DNA from: Chondrilla cf. caribensis
Taxonomy: Eukaryota > Porifera > Demospongiae > Chondrillida > Chondrillidae
DNA: 64,000 bases
Direction of reading: 5' to 3'
Assembly (NCBI GenBank): GCA_964020155.1
Contig: OZ026551.1
Span: forward strand, 615,001-679,000
The first letter of the stretch is position 1. Each line of letters starts with the position of its first letter. A program made the position numbers and the translations under genes. The notes below the pieces were generated by a model, which saw only the letters and a program-made list of their open reading frames with translations, ran no database searches and had not been told where the DNA came from. Below are positions 44,475-55,648 of the stretch, piece after piece.

Positions 44475-45261
44475 TGCACGTATATACTATCATGTATGTA
44501 CAGTTGACTGACCATGAGTAGTATATTGTGTGTACTATAATAACACCATTCATATCACAAACTAGTGACAATGTAATACAATAGTTGGACTACATATTAC
44601 ACCAATGTTACTGTACTTACTCTTATCACAGGCTGTATATTATATTGGAACAGTATGCTAATGTATCTCATTGTAGCTTGTATGCTTATGGGTACATATA
44701 CACTATTGGTTTAAACCTGTATTGTTGACTTTAAATTTAAATTTGTAATAATTGTAGTCTCTGTACAATTATAATTATTGGTACTTAATTTTTTCCATGT
44801 ATGGGAGAATATAGGAGAAATAAAATGCTAAGCACCTTTTTGTATAGCTCATGGGAGAGGGGGCGTGTCAACTTGAACTTTTCACCAGACCTGGTTGAGG
44901 ACATGAACTAACATATCAACCAATTCCCATCACCGTACGTAGCCCGTAACCCTAACTGTATAACCCCAGCTACATTGCTGCTCAGCATTTCCCATAGTAG
45001 AAGAGTGGGTGTGCATGTCAAGCCAATATTTGATCTGGACCTAGCTAAGGTCTGACCCTAATTTCTAAAACATTCCCCATCTCTGTAATAGGCCTGTAAC
45101 CCTAGCTACGTACATTCAGAGGTGGTTAATATATTTGCAATGTATTATGGGAGAGAATGAGGGGGAAATGTTACACACCTCCTGATGTAGCTCATGGCAG
45201 AGGAGGCATAGTGATACACATGTACATACACCACTCTTGAGGTTGTACAGAACCTGCATGT

Positions 45262-45603
45262 GGTGACTGTGATGTACATGTTGTAGAGCTGTGATGTACA
45301 ATGTCATGTTGTGGAACTGTGATGTACATGATGTAGAGCTGTGATGTACATGTTGTACAGCTGTGATGTACATGTTGTACAGCCGTGATGTACATGTTGT
45401 AGTGCTGTGTTGTACATGCTGTACAGATGTGATGTACATGTTGTACAGCTGTGATGTACATGTTGTACAGCCGTGATGTACATGTTGTAGTGCTGTGTTG
45501 TACATGCTGTACAGCTGTGATGTACATGTTGTACAGCCGTGATGTACATGTTGTACAGATGTGATGTACATGTTGTACAGGTGTGATGTACATGTTGTGG
45601 AGT
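45262..45603. repeat. 22-bp minisatellite upstream of TRAF-like I
   Basis: As at 23351-23736 but two units (44 bp) shorter, the main length difference between the two duplicated blocks. Confidence 0.9.
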
Positions 45604-46050
45604 GGTGTACTTCAGGTTGTACAGAACCTTCATGTGGTAACTGTCAAGATGAAATCATTTTATGGACAGTCACCACAGCCTCCCAGTGTCCACATGACAC
45701 ACAGTAACTCAAACACACATGACATGTACACCCTCTGCATGTGCTATGGAGCTGGTGGGGACCATTGAGATGAAATTATCATTTATTGACGCTCACCACA
45801 AGACACTAGAGCTGTGTTCATGTGTATCCATACAACTTATAACGACAGTACATGTATGAAGTGGGAACTAAAGGTGATGTACAGCTAGAGACCAGGTCAC
45901 ATTTCTGAAAACTGTAGTGTTGTGTCATATCGTAGTATTGGTATGTTTAGTTCAGTCCTAATGATATTCATGACTTAAACTAATTATCTTAATATGGAGT
46001 GAGGGGGCGTGTCTATGAGCATATAGTCATGCCCACCCACATGTTCAGAA

Positions 46051-47355
46051 ATGGCCTCAAGAGATACCAGACGTAGCCTTAACACTCCAGTAGTGCCTGT
46101 TATCCTAAAGTACTCTTATTGTAGCGAAGAATACCAGTTTATCACCCATGTTGAGAGTTTTGTTGAAAGGTATCTGTGTCCAATTTGTCAAGAGATACTC
46201 TACAAACCAGTTCAAACCAGTTGTGGACACCTGTTTTGTGAGAGGTGTTTGAAGAGAGTACGATTGATAAACTGTCCTTCTTGTCGAGAAGAGTTCGTTA
46301 GAGAACCGATTGAAGACAAGTTCAATGAAAGGGAGATCAGAAATTTGATACTTAAATGTCAGAACAGCTCCAGAGGGTGTGAGTGGGAGGGAGAACTAGG
46401 TAATGTTGAGTCCCATCAAAATGGTGTGTGTGGATACCAGTTGGTGCAGTGTGGCAACAAGTGTGGAGCAGAGATTGAGAGGAGAGAGGTTGAGAAGCAC
46501 AAGAAAGACCACTGTGAACTGAGAATGTACTGGTGTCCTTATTGTCCTATTTTTTCCGATTATAAGGATACATACAAGAAAGTAACAAGTGAGCACTTCA
46601 AAGCATGTGCTTATTTTCCTCTTGACTGTCCCAACAACTGTGGAAGGAAGGGAATTAGCAGAGGAGGCATGTCATCTCATCTCGCTTTATGTCCAGAAGA
46701 AGTGGTTCCATGTAGGTACAAGTCCCTCGGGTGTAAGGTGAGGTTACCACGGAAACAGATGGGGGACCATCTCAAAGACAAGGATACACACCTGGACATT
46801 GCCATGGCAACTACATCGGAACTAGTGAATAGGTTAAATAAAGTAGAATCTGAACACAGTGTGAGCATCAGCAACTTGGAGAAGCAGGTTGATGCTCTCC
46901 TCAAGAAGACATCCACTGAAGTAGACCTCCCTCCTCCTGTACCTCCTTCCAAACCTTGGTTGAAGGAAGACCTGTTCCCTCGCTATCCTCCTTGTATATT
47001 GAGGGTGGAACTAGACAAGGACAGACGTGGTAGTGTTACTCCTCAATTCTTCTCCCATCCTGGAGGGTACAGACTGAAGTTGTGGGTAGGTAACTGTATA
47101 GATTATTCTGTCATTGATCCAGTTGATCATCCAGACAACTACCCATTAAAATGGCCTATTGAAATCACAGTCAACTATGTCATCTTGAATCCGGAGGAGG
47201 ACAAGGATCATGACCATAGGAAGTGTACAAGGGAAATCACTTCTCCAAAAGACACTGAGCCCATCTATGATTATGACCTGTATGGGGATCTACCACCATG
47301 GTATATTGAAGACGACAGTCTCTATATCAAAATAACCAGCATTGATGTGCAATAG
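46051..47355 (+). CDS. TRAF-like protein I, identical duplicate of D
   Basis: 434 residues, same protein as the gene at 24184-25488, including the expanded finger 3 loop and the acidic second MATH loop. The shortened 3' block is also shared, so the 180-bp loss preceded the duplication. Confidence 0.9.
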   Translation: MASRDTRRSLNTPVVPVILKYSYCSEEYQFITHVESFVERYLCPICQEILYKPVQTSCGHLFCERCLKRVRLINCPSCREEFVREPIEDKFNEREIRNLILKCQNSSRGCEWEGELGNVESHQNGVCGYQLVQCGNKCGAEIERREVEKHKKDHCELRMYWCPYCPIFSDYKDTYKKVTSEHFKACAYFPLDCPNNCGRKGISRGGMSSHLALCPEEVVPCRYKSLGCKVRLPRKQMGDHLKDKDTHLDIAMATTSELVNRLNKVESEHSVSISNLEKQVDALLKKTSTEVDLPPPVPPSKPWLKEDLFPRYPPCILRVELDKDRRGSVTPQFFSHPGGYRLKLWVGNCIDYSVIDPVDHPDNYPLKWPIEITVNYVILNPEEDKDHDHRKCTREITSPKDTEPIYDYDLYGDLPPWYIEDDSLYIKITSIDVQ

Positions 47356-48076
47356 TGTACGTATACACTATCATGTATGTACAGTTGACTGACCATGAGT
47401 AGTATATTGTGTGTACTATAATAACACCATGCATATGTGTACGTACACTATTGATTTAAACCTGTATTGTTGACTTTTGTAATAATTGCGGTTTCTGTAC
47501 AATTATAATTATTGATATTATTATCTTTCTCACACAAATGAATTCCAAGCATGAGTAATACATGTGAGGTAGTGTAACATGTCCATAATCCACTGAATTA
47601 CAATTTTACATAATATACTGAGGATGCATGCGGTCATTATACACGACATACACATACATATTATACTATATATTATGTACACACAATTGCATAATATGCA
47701 TACTTATGTACATAATTCGTATAATATATATAAACATATAATATAAATTATACATTTTCAATTGTCAGTGAATCATTGTTATATAGAGCTAGTATATAGT
47801 ATTGTACATCAATATATGTGTAGAGCTGTACTGTACGTACATGTACGGAATGAAACACACCACACCACATTGGCAGTGATGCTGTTACAACCTACACTGA
47901 ACTATGGTCATGTAACATTGGTACACGTACACCAATGTTGGCTGGATAATTCTATGGTAACATTGCTCCCTTGTGGGAGTTTTGGTGAACATTCTACAAT
48001 TTATTCATCACAGCATTCCCCAAATTGAACACATTACATATTGGCTATCAATCACATGCTAATCATGTGACAATGT

Positions 48077-48137
48077 TTACACATCAGCAATGGTGACTTC
48101 CATGCACCTCCACACCGGGTTCGATGCTGATGGATGT
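48077..48137 (-). pseudogene. RPS20: RPS20 last-exon fragment with 4-bp insertion (duplicate)
   Basis: Duplicate of 26210-26270 with the same TGCA insertion; no exon 3. Confidence 0.85.
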
Positions 48138-48969
48138 CTGAATCAATTAATTAAGGATGTAAACAAAAGCAAACAAGTAAACATCAACAAATTCATACTC
48201 AACAAGAGATGTACATATTATCAGCTAGTGAGCTGTATTTGATCGATGTATGTTGCAATACAGTCCACAATGAGTGGTGGAAGCAGTGTAGTGTTGCTTT
48301 GTATTTTTTAATGTATAAGAGAGTATGGGAGAAATATGCTAAGCACCTTTTTGTATAGCTCATTGGAGAGGTGTCAACTTGATATTTTCACCAGACCTAG
48401 CTGGGGACATGAACTAACTTATGAAAGAATTTTCATCTTCATATGTGGTCCGTTTATAACTCTAGCTACGTTCCGAGGTACTTAAATGTATGGCAGAGTA
48501 TAGGAGAAAATATGCAAAGCATCTTTTTGTATAGCTCTTGGGAGAGGGACTGTGTCTGCTTGGTATTTTACCAGACCTAGCTGAGGATGTGAACCAACAT
48601 ATGAAACAACTCCAATCTCTGTACATGGTGCGTTAGCCCAGCTGCATTTGGAGGTGCTTACTATTTCCAATGTTTGGAAGAGAATAAGGAGGAAATGTTA
48701 AGCACCATTTGACATAGCTCATGGTAGAGAGGGTGTGTCAAGCCAATATTTGATCTGGATCTATGTAGCTTAGGTCTAACACTAATTTCTAAACTATTCC
48801 CTTTAACCCCAGCTATGTACATTCAGATTTGCATGAAATGTTTGCAAAGTACTACGGTGGAGAATGAAGGGGAAATGTTACACACCTCCTGGTGTAGCTC
48901 ATTGCAGAGGGAGCATAGTAATACACATGTGCATACACCACTCTTGAGGTTGTACAGAACTAGCATGTG

Positions 48970-49235
48970 GTGACTGTGATGTACATGTTGTACAACCGTG
49001 ATGTACATGTTGTAGAGCTGTGATGTACATATTGTACAGATATGATGTACATGTTACAGCTGTGATATACAAGTTGTATACAGCTGTGATGTTGTAGAGC
49101 TGTAATGTACATGTTGTACAGCTGTGATGTACAAGTTGTACAGGTGTGATGTACATATTGTACAGCCATGATGTACATGTTGTACAGGTGTGATGTACAT
49201 GTTGTACAGCCGTGATGTACATGTTGTAGAGTGAT
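48970..49235. repeat. 22-bp minisatellite upstream of TRAF-like J
   Basis: About 12 units of the GATGTACATGTTGTACAGC family, homologous to 27103-27350 but with different unit order and number. Confidence 0.9.
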
Positions 49236-49601
49236 GTACTTGAGGTTGTACAGAACATGCATGTGGTGACTGTCAAGATGAAATCATTTTCATGGACGGT
49301 CACCACAGCCTCCCAGTGTCCACATGACACACAGTAACTCAAATACACATGACATGTACACCCTCTGCATGTGCTATGGAGCTGGTGGGGACCATTGAGA
49401 TGATATTATCATTTATTGACGCTCACCACAAGACACTAGAGCTGTGTTCATGTGTATCCATACAACTTATAATGACAGGTACATGTATGAAGTGGGGAAC
49501 TAAAGGTGATGTACAGCTAGAGACCAGGTCACATTTCTGAAAACTGTAGTGTTGTGTCATATATTTATCATATATTATGTCATATATTATTGGTATGTTT
49601 A

Positions 49602-50099
49602 TACCCTGTTCATGTTGAGTAGACGCAGAAGTAAAATTATGCGTGATGTACGAAAGTGCATTATGCAATTCTGAACCGCATCATGTGTAAAATGAACTGA
49701 TAAGATTCGGCCTGCGATAAAGTTATTTCTCTACGATTCGTCGTTTCGTTTTGTTTGTTTCATCCTTTTATTTGTCGACTTCTGCCATGCCTGGACGAGG
49801 AAAGCGATTGAATAGCACGGCAAAGAACATCCTTTGAAGAGTACACAATTATTCATATTTGAATTTAAGCAGCGCCTGATGACCGGGTGAATTTTGCGCA
49901 AGTTACTTCCGCAACTTTCCTATGCTGATGCATGGGAAAGCTGGTTCACCCGTTTCCTGACCTCTTAGAGCCTTATGGTGCATATTGCCGAGTCTGGAAA
50001 GAGGAGAGGAAATTGATGACGCTTTAACCGTATTCATAGGCCAAAGTATGCACGAGTTATTCATGCCAATCTAGAGGTCAGCTCAACGTGAACAGGGTA
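49602..50099. mobile_element. 498-bp MITE in the leader region of TRAF-like J
   Basis: Inverted ends TACCCTGTTCATGTTGAG and, on the right, the reverse complement of TACCCTGTTCACGTTGAG (one mismatch). A TA on each side corresponds to the single TA of the uninterrupted GGTATGTTTAGTTCAG in the other copies. Non-coding. The TA duplication fits a Tc1/mariner-type mobiliser. Confidence 0.9.
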
Positions 50100-50203
50100 T
50101 AGTTCAGTCCTAATGATATTCACGACTTAACCTAATTATCTTAATATGGAGTGAAAGGGGTGTGTCTGTGAGCATATTATCACACCCACCCACATGTTCA
50201 GAA

Positions 50204-51505
50204 ATGGCCTCAAGAGATACCAGTCGTAGCCGTAAGACTCCAGTAGTGCCTGTTATCCTAAAGTACTCTTATTGCAGCAAAGAATACCAGTTTATTAGTA
50301 AAGATAAGAGTTTTGTTGAAAGGTTTCTGTGTCCAATTTGTCAAGAGATACTTTATGAACCAGCTCAAACCAGTTGTGGACACCTGTTTTGTGGGAGGTG
50401 TTTGAGAAGAATACGATCAAAGAACTGTCCTTCGTGTCGAGCAAAGTTTGTTAGAGAACCACTTGAAGACAAGTTCAATGAAAGGGAGATCAGAAACTTG
50501 ATAGTTAAATGTCAGAACAGCTCCAGAGGGTGTGAGTGGGAGGGAGAACTAGGTAATGTTGAGTCCCATCAAAATGGTGTCTGTGGATACCAGTTGGTGC
50601 AGTGTGGCAACAAGTGTGGAGCAGAGATCAAGAGGAAAGAGGTTGAGGAGCATGAGGAGGACCACTGTGAACTGAGAATGTACAAGTGTCCTTATTGTTG
50701 GTGGCATAGGGATACATACAAGAAAGTAACAAGTGAACACTTCAAAGAATGTGCTTATTTTCCTCTTGACTGTCCCAACAACTGTGGAAAGAAGAGAATT
50801 GAGAAAAGAGACATGTCATCTCATCTCGCTATATGTCCAGAAGAAGTGATTCCATGTAGGTACCAGTCCCTCGGGTGTAAGGTGAGGTTACCACGGAAAA
50901 GCATAGAGGACCATCTCAAAAACAAGGAACAAACAAACACACACCTGGACATTGCCATGGTAACTACATCAGAACTAGTGGCTAAACTGAAAAAAGTAGA
51001 ATATGAAAACATTGTGACTAAAATAGCCATCAGGAACTTGGAGAAGCAGGTTGATGCTCTCCTCAAGAAGACATCCACTGAAGTAGAGCTCCCTCCTTTT
51101 GTACCTCCTTCCAAACCTTGGTTGATGGAAGACCTGTTCCCTTGCTATCCTCCTTGTACACTGAGGGTGGAACTAAACGAGTACAGATATGGTGTTACTC
51201 CTCACTTCTTCTCCCATCCTGGAGGGTACAGACTGGAGTTATGGACAGGTATAAATGCAAATTGCATTAATCCAGTCGATCATCCAGACAACTACCCATT
51301 AAAATGGCCTATCATAATCACAATCAAGGCTGCCTTCTTGAATCCGGAGGAGGAAAAAGATCATGTCCATAAGGAGTATTCTAGGATAATCACTTCTCCA
51401 AAAAACATCTGCCAGTTCTTCTTCTTGTCGTCTGAAATACCACCATCAAGGTTTATCAAAGACAACAGTGCCTACATTAAAATAGTCAGCGTTGATGTCC
51501 AATAG
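50204..51505 (+). CDS. TRAF-like protein J (RING/zf-TRAF/coiled coil/MATH)
   Basis: Intronless, 433 residues, start ATG in AGAAATGG. RING complete ([21 protein letters not shown]). Finger 3 loop WWHR. The last-finger/coiled-coil junction has an insertion (NKEQTNTHLDIAM against [11 protein letters not shown]). Linker [23 protein letters not shown] variable loops WTGINANCIN (short) and NICQFFFLSSEIPPS (strongly hydrophobic). A 498-bp MITE sits 105 bp upstream of the start codon, in front of the conserved 5' block, and separates it from the minisatellite, which could change its expression. Confidence 0.92.
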   Translation: MASRDTSRSRKTPVVPVILKYSYCSKEYQFISKDKSFVERFLCPICQEILYEPAQTSCGHLFCGRCLRRIRSKNCPSCRAKFVREPLEDKFNEREIRNLIVKCQNSSRGCEWEGELGNVESHQNGVCGYQLVQCGNKCGAEIKRKEVEEHEEDHCELRMYKCPYCWWHRDTYKKVTSEHFKECAYFPLDCPNNCGKKRIEKRDMSSHLAICPEEVIPCRYQSLGCKVRLPRKSIEDHLKNKEQTNTHLDIAMVTTSELVAKLKKVEYENIVTKIAIRNLEKQVDALLKKTSTEVELPPFVPPSKPWLMEDLFPCYPPCTLRVELNEYRYGVTPHFFSHPGGYRLELWTGINANCINPVDHPDNYPLKWPIIITIKAAFLNPEEEKDHVHKEYSRIITSPKNICQFFFLSSEIPPSRFIKDNSAYIKIVSVDVQ

Positions 51506-52066
51506 TGCACGTATACACTATCATGTATGTACAGTTGACTGACCATGAGTAGTATATTGTGTGTACTATAATAACACCATGCATATCACAAACTAGTGAC
51601 AATGTAATACAATAGTTGGACTACATATTACACCAATGTTACTGTACTTACTCTTATCACAGGCTGTATATTATATTGGAACATTATGCTAATGTATCTC
51701 ATTGTAACATGTAGTTAAGCCTTAATTTGTATGCATATGTGTACGTACACTATTGGTTTAAACCTGTATTGTTGACTTTTGTAATAATTGCAGTCTCTGT
51801 ACAATTATAATTATTGCTATTATTATCTTTCTCACACAAATGAATTCCAAGCATGAATAATACATGTGGAGGTAGTCTAACATTTCCATGATCCACTGAC
51901 TTACAATTGTACATAATATACTGAGGATGCATTGTGTCATTATATTATACACAGCATATTATATGCACAATACGTACATATGTAATACTGGACACATCAC
52001 AGGACATTCCACAACACATCTGTCCAGGTGGTATTTATACGACCTATAGAGGAAGACGTACGTACA

Positions 52067-52239
52067 TACCATATAGCGGTAAATTTTTGTGGCTCCAAAA
52101 ATGAAAATTCATGGATAAAATTCCCACAGATGCTGGCCATAGTCATGTGATAGAACAACGAGAATGCATAATTCATGAATTTGGCCAGCAACGAAACCTA
52201 CAAAAATTTTGTCCTGCGAAAATTTCCCGCTATACAGTA
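52067..52239. mobile_element. MITE of the CTGTATAG/CCGTATAG family
   Basis: Ends TACCATATAGCGGTAAAT and TTTCCCGCTATACAGTA, flanked by the same GACCAACTGG context as the copies at 35912 and 40348. Confidence 0.75.
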
Positions 52240-52522
52240 AGACCAACTGGTGTAGCTGAATGTCCTCAGAGTAGGCAGTGTTGGTGTTACTGTACACATT
52301 GTTACAACCTGCACTAAACTATTGTTATGTAACATGGCTACCTTTACACCAGTGTTGGCTGGATTATTCTATCCTAACATTGCTCTGTTGAGGGAATTTT
52401 GTAGAAATCTTGCAATTTATTCATCACAACATTCTGAATTTACATATATTCAATGCAATCATACCCCAATTCAAATACATTACAAATTGGCTATCAATCA
52501 CATGCTAATCATGTGACAATGT

Positions 52523-53252
52523 TTACGCATCAGCAATGGTGACTTCTACCTCCACATCAGGTTCGATGCTGATGGATGTCTGAAATCAATTAAGGATGTA
52601 AAAAAAGCAAACACGTAAACATAAACAAATTCACATTTAACAAGAGATGTACATATCAGCTGGTGAGCTGTACTCAATCGATGTATCATTATCGACATTA
52701 TCCCACGACCACACCACCATAAAATGTACTGTACAACACATGTATGCACACTCTACAGCACTGTACTGTACAACACACGTATGCACACTCTACAACACTG
52801 TACTGTACAACACATGTATGCACACTCTACAGCACTGTACTGTACAACACATGTATGCACACTCTACAGCACTGTACTGTACAACACATGTATGCACACT
52901 CTACAGCACTGTACTGTACAACAACGTACTGTACAACAGTCTACTGTGTAAACATGTACTGTACAATACTATACTGTGTTCTGTACTGTACTGTAGAAAT
53001 GTACACACTTCACAACAATGCATTGTAGTCCACAGCACACACAAGAGGATACAATCTTCTTGACGGTCTCAGCCGGGCTGTGCAGGTCAATCACCCTCTT
53101 GTGGATCCTCATCTCGAAGCGGTCCCAAGTCTTGGATCCCTCACCGCAGGGGGTCTTCCTCATGGTGATCTTCAGGATCTTCGTTGGCATTCTGATTGGT
53201 CCCTTCACTCGGAGGTGCTCCTCTTTGGCACTTCGGATCAGGTCAACACAGA
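52523..53252 (-). pseudogene. RPS20: RPS20 exons 3 and 4, N-terminal exons absent
   Basis: Exon 3 (53252-53053) is intact with one change (CADLIRS to CVDLIRS). Exon 4 (52579-52523) is open with Gly to Asp in IEPDVEVEV. The intron between them carries a 37-bp tandem repeat. No N-terminal exon is found. Confidence 0.8.
52736..52922. repeat. 37-bp tandem repeat, about five copies
   Basis: Units made of CATGTATGCACACTCTACAG followed by CACTGTACTGTACAACA, within the RPS20 intron remnant. Other array copies have a single unit here. Confidence 0.9.
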
Positions 53253-53696
53253 CTAAATGAGAGAAAATGACGAAAAGTGAATGTGCCAGCAAAAAACTGT
53301 TGATCCTTGAAAGATGTTGTTACCGTATATGCACATTAATACAATAACGTATCTCACTTATCCTCCTTGTACTCAAAAGGTGCATGGAGCTAAACAACAG
53401 CTACTCTAGTATCAATTAACCTTTACACCTTCTCTTATCCTGTATTGTATTATACTAGCTGAATTACCTGTCTGTAAACGTGTCATGAAAATGGCGCTTT
53501 TCAAGTACGGCGGCGGATAGTACGGTTTCGTTTGAATTCTGGAAGAAAGGCCTAAAACAAAACGCCAACCCCCTTAGGACACTTCACGGGTGCCGCTGCA
53601 TGAGGAGGATTGGAGAGTTTGAGGTCGATCACGTGCAAACTGAAGGAGGAGTTTGCAAACAAACAAACAGAGAATCCTTGCATTATAGTAGGGTTA
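53253..53696. other. spacer with GC-richer stretch
   Basis: A short GC-richer piece at 53480-53640 (GGCGCTTTTCAAGTACGGCG; CGGGTGCCGCTGCATGAGGA) is unlike the neighbouring spacer and not shared with other units. No convincing exon was recognised on either strand. Confidence 0.4.
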
Positions 53697-53886
53697 CATT
53701 GTATTGTATTGTATTGTATTGTATTGTATTGGAAGAAAAAAAAAATTGTTCTGTACTGTACTGTACTGTACTGTAGGGCACTATATATAGTGTACTGTAG
53801 TGTACTGTACTGTGGTGTACTGATACTGTACTCTATAGTGTGGTGTACTGTACTGTACTCTAGTGTAGTGTGGTGCACTACACTGT
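53697..53886. repeat. pentamer microsatellites (TATTG)n and (TACTG)n
   Basis: Runs of TATTG at 53697-53731 and of TACTG derivatives from 53750; a related (TGTACTG)-rich stretch lies at 57760-57967. Confidence 0.9.
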
Positions 53887-53972
53887 ACAAATAACCTGAC
53901 TGGTAGATATAGTACAATGTTCATAGTAATAATTATGAACATTGTACAACATCTACCAGTCAGGTTATTTGT
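53887..53972. other. long near-perfect hairpin
   Basis: Two 39-bp arms starting ACAAATAACCTGACTGGTAG and ending AATGTTCATA pair with only two mismatches around an 8-base loop GTAATAAT. A decayed copy is at 57969-58055. Could be a small MITE or a small-RNA-type hairpin. Confidence 0.8.
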
Positions 53973-54199
53973 GAGGTCTTCTATAACGATTATCATGCAA
54001 TGACGTGTGTATATCTACTAGTGTGTTTACTGCATACATACCTTAATGTAAGGTTCAGTTCACAGCAAGGAGTGTAGTGAGACTCATAGTTTATACAGGT
54101 ACACAAATAACTTAGTGGGAGAGTACCATCAATTAACCACAAACCACTCACATGTTAGAACATGATTGCTGTTAGTTCTCCTGAGCATTCCTAATGTGG

Positions 54200-54256
54200 T
54201 GAAGAATACCAGTTTAGTTGTAGAGAAGAGAGTTTTGTGGAAAGGTTTCTGTGTCA
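54200..54256 (+). pseudogene. remnant of a TRAF-like coding sequence in the leader of K
   Basis: GTGAAGAATACCAGTTTAGT, then AAGAGAGTTTTGTGGAAAGG and TTTCTGTGTC match the SKEYQFISKDKSFVERFLC coding segment of the array genes. It is followed directly by the last 20 bases of a normal leader. An earlier TRAF copy was evidently fused to the 5' end of this one. Confidence 0.75.
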
Positions 54257-54277
54257 CGACAGCCCACATGTTCAGAA

Positions 54278-55648
54278 ATGGCCTCAAGAGATACCAGTCG
54301 TAGCCTTAACACTCCAGTAGTACCTGTTATTCTAAAGTACTCTTATTGCAGCAAAGAATACCAGTTTATCACTCATGTTGAGAGTTTTGTGGAGAGGTAT
54401 CTGTGTCCAATTTGTCAAGAGATACTTTATGAGCCAGTTCAAACCAGTTGTGGACACCTGTTTTGTAAAAAGTGTTTGAAGGGAGTACAATCAAAGAACT
54501 GTCCTTCTTGTCGAGCAGAGTTTGAAGAAGATCCAAGAAGAGACAAGTTCCATGAAAGGGAGATCAGAAACTTGATAGTTAAATGTCAGAACAGCTCAAG
54601 AGGGTGTGAGTGGGAGGGAGAACTAGGTAATGTTGAGTCCCATCAAAATGATGTCTGTGGATACCAGTTGGTGCAGTGCGGTAACAAGTGTGGAGCAGAG
54701 ATAGAGAGGAGAGAGGTTGAGAAGCACAAGAAAGACCACTGTGAACTGAGAATGTACAAGTGTCCTTATTGTCCTATTTTCTCCATTTATAAGGTTACAT
54801 ACAAGAAAGTAACAAGTGAACACTTCAAAGAATGTGCTGGTTTTCCTCTTGACTGTCCCAACAACTGTGGAAAGAAGGGAATTAGGAGAGGAGACATGTC
54901 ATCTCATCTTTGTGCATGTCCAGAAGAAGTGGTTCCATGTAGGTACCAGTCCCTTGGGTGTAAAGTGAGGTTACCACGGAAACACATGGAGGACCATCTC
55001 AAAAACAAGGACACACACCTGGACATTGCCATGGCAACTACATCAGAATTAGTGGCTAAATTTAATATCTTGGAGAAGCAGGTTGATGCTCTCCTCAAGA
55101 AGACATCCACTAAAGTAGAGCTCCCTCCTCCTGTACCTCCTTCCAAACCTTGGTTGAAGGAAGACCTGTTCCCCCGCTATCCTCCTTGTACACTGAGGGT
55201 GGATGTAGAGGAGGGCAGTTTTTGTGATAGTCCTCACTTCTTCTCCCATCCTGGAGGGTACAGACTGGAGTTGAGGATATGTAGTTTTTGTATTTACATT
55301 AATCCAGTCGATCATCCAGACAACTACCCACTAAAATGGCCTATCGAAATCTCAGTCAACTATGTCCTCTTGAATCAGGAGGAGGACAAGGATCATCTCT
55401 ATGGGAAGCATTCAAGAGGAATCACTTCCCCAAAAGACATCATTCTGTTACCACCACCAAGGTTTATCAAAGACAACAGTCTCTATATCGACAAGGATCA
55501 TGACCATAGGAAGTGTTTGAGGGAAATCACTTCTCCAGAAGACATCTGGTCCCTCTACAATACCCATAATATGTATGGGAAACTACCACCAAGGTTTATC
55601 AAAGACAACAGTCTCTGCGTCCTAATACTCAACGTTTACGTCCAATAG
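54278..55648 (+). CDS. TRAF-like protein K with duplicated C-terminal MATH cassette
   Basis: Intronless, 456 residues, about 22 longer than its paralogues. RING ([21 protein letters not shown]), zinc fingers with the long finger 3 loop PIFSIYKV, and a shortened coiled coil (about 10 residues lost, [14 protein letters not shown]). The MATH end is duplicated: DKDHLYGKHSRGITSPKDII...RFIKDNSLYI (from residue about 370) is followed by DKDHDHRKCLREITSPEDIW...RFIKDNSLCVLILNVYVQ (from about 405). The second copy carries a different variable loop, so two loop variants sit in one protein. The usual 5' block is replaced by a chimeric leader. Folding of such a MATH is uncertain. Confidence 0.85.
   Translation: MASRDTSRSLNTPVVPVILKYSYCSKEYQFITHVESFVERYLCPICQEILYEPVQTSCGHLFCKKCLKGVQSKNCPSCRAEFEEDPRRDKFHEREIRNLIVKCQNSSRGCEWEGELGNVESHQNDVCGYQLVQCGNKCGAEIERREVEKHKKDHCELRMYKCPYCPIFSIYKVTYKKVTSEHFKECAGFPLDCPNNCGKKGIRRGDMSSHLCACPEEVVPCRYQSLGCKVRLPRKHMEDHLKNKDTHLDIAMATTSELVAKFNILEKQVDALLKKTSTKVELPPPVPPSKPWLKEDLFPRYPPCTLRVDVEEGSFCDSPHFFSHPGGYRLELRICSFCIYINPVDHPDNYPLKWPIEISVNYVLLNQEEDKDHLYGKHSRGITSPKDIILLPPPRFIKDNSLYIDKDHDHRKCLREITSPEDIWSLYNTHNMYGKLPPRFIKDNSLCVLILNVYVQ

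Larger units (their letters stand above)
41368..48589. repeat. segmental duplication, right copy (~7.22 kb)
   Basis: Near-perfect copy of 19457-26722 carrying TRAF-like genes H (=C) and I (=D). One C/T difference is seen at 45911 (against 24044), and two 22-bp units are missing in the minisatellite. Either a very recent duplication, or allelic sequence assembled in tandem. Confidence 0.9.
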
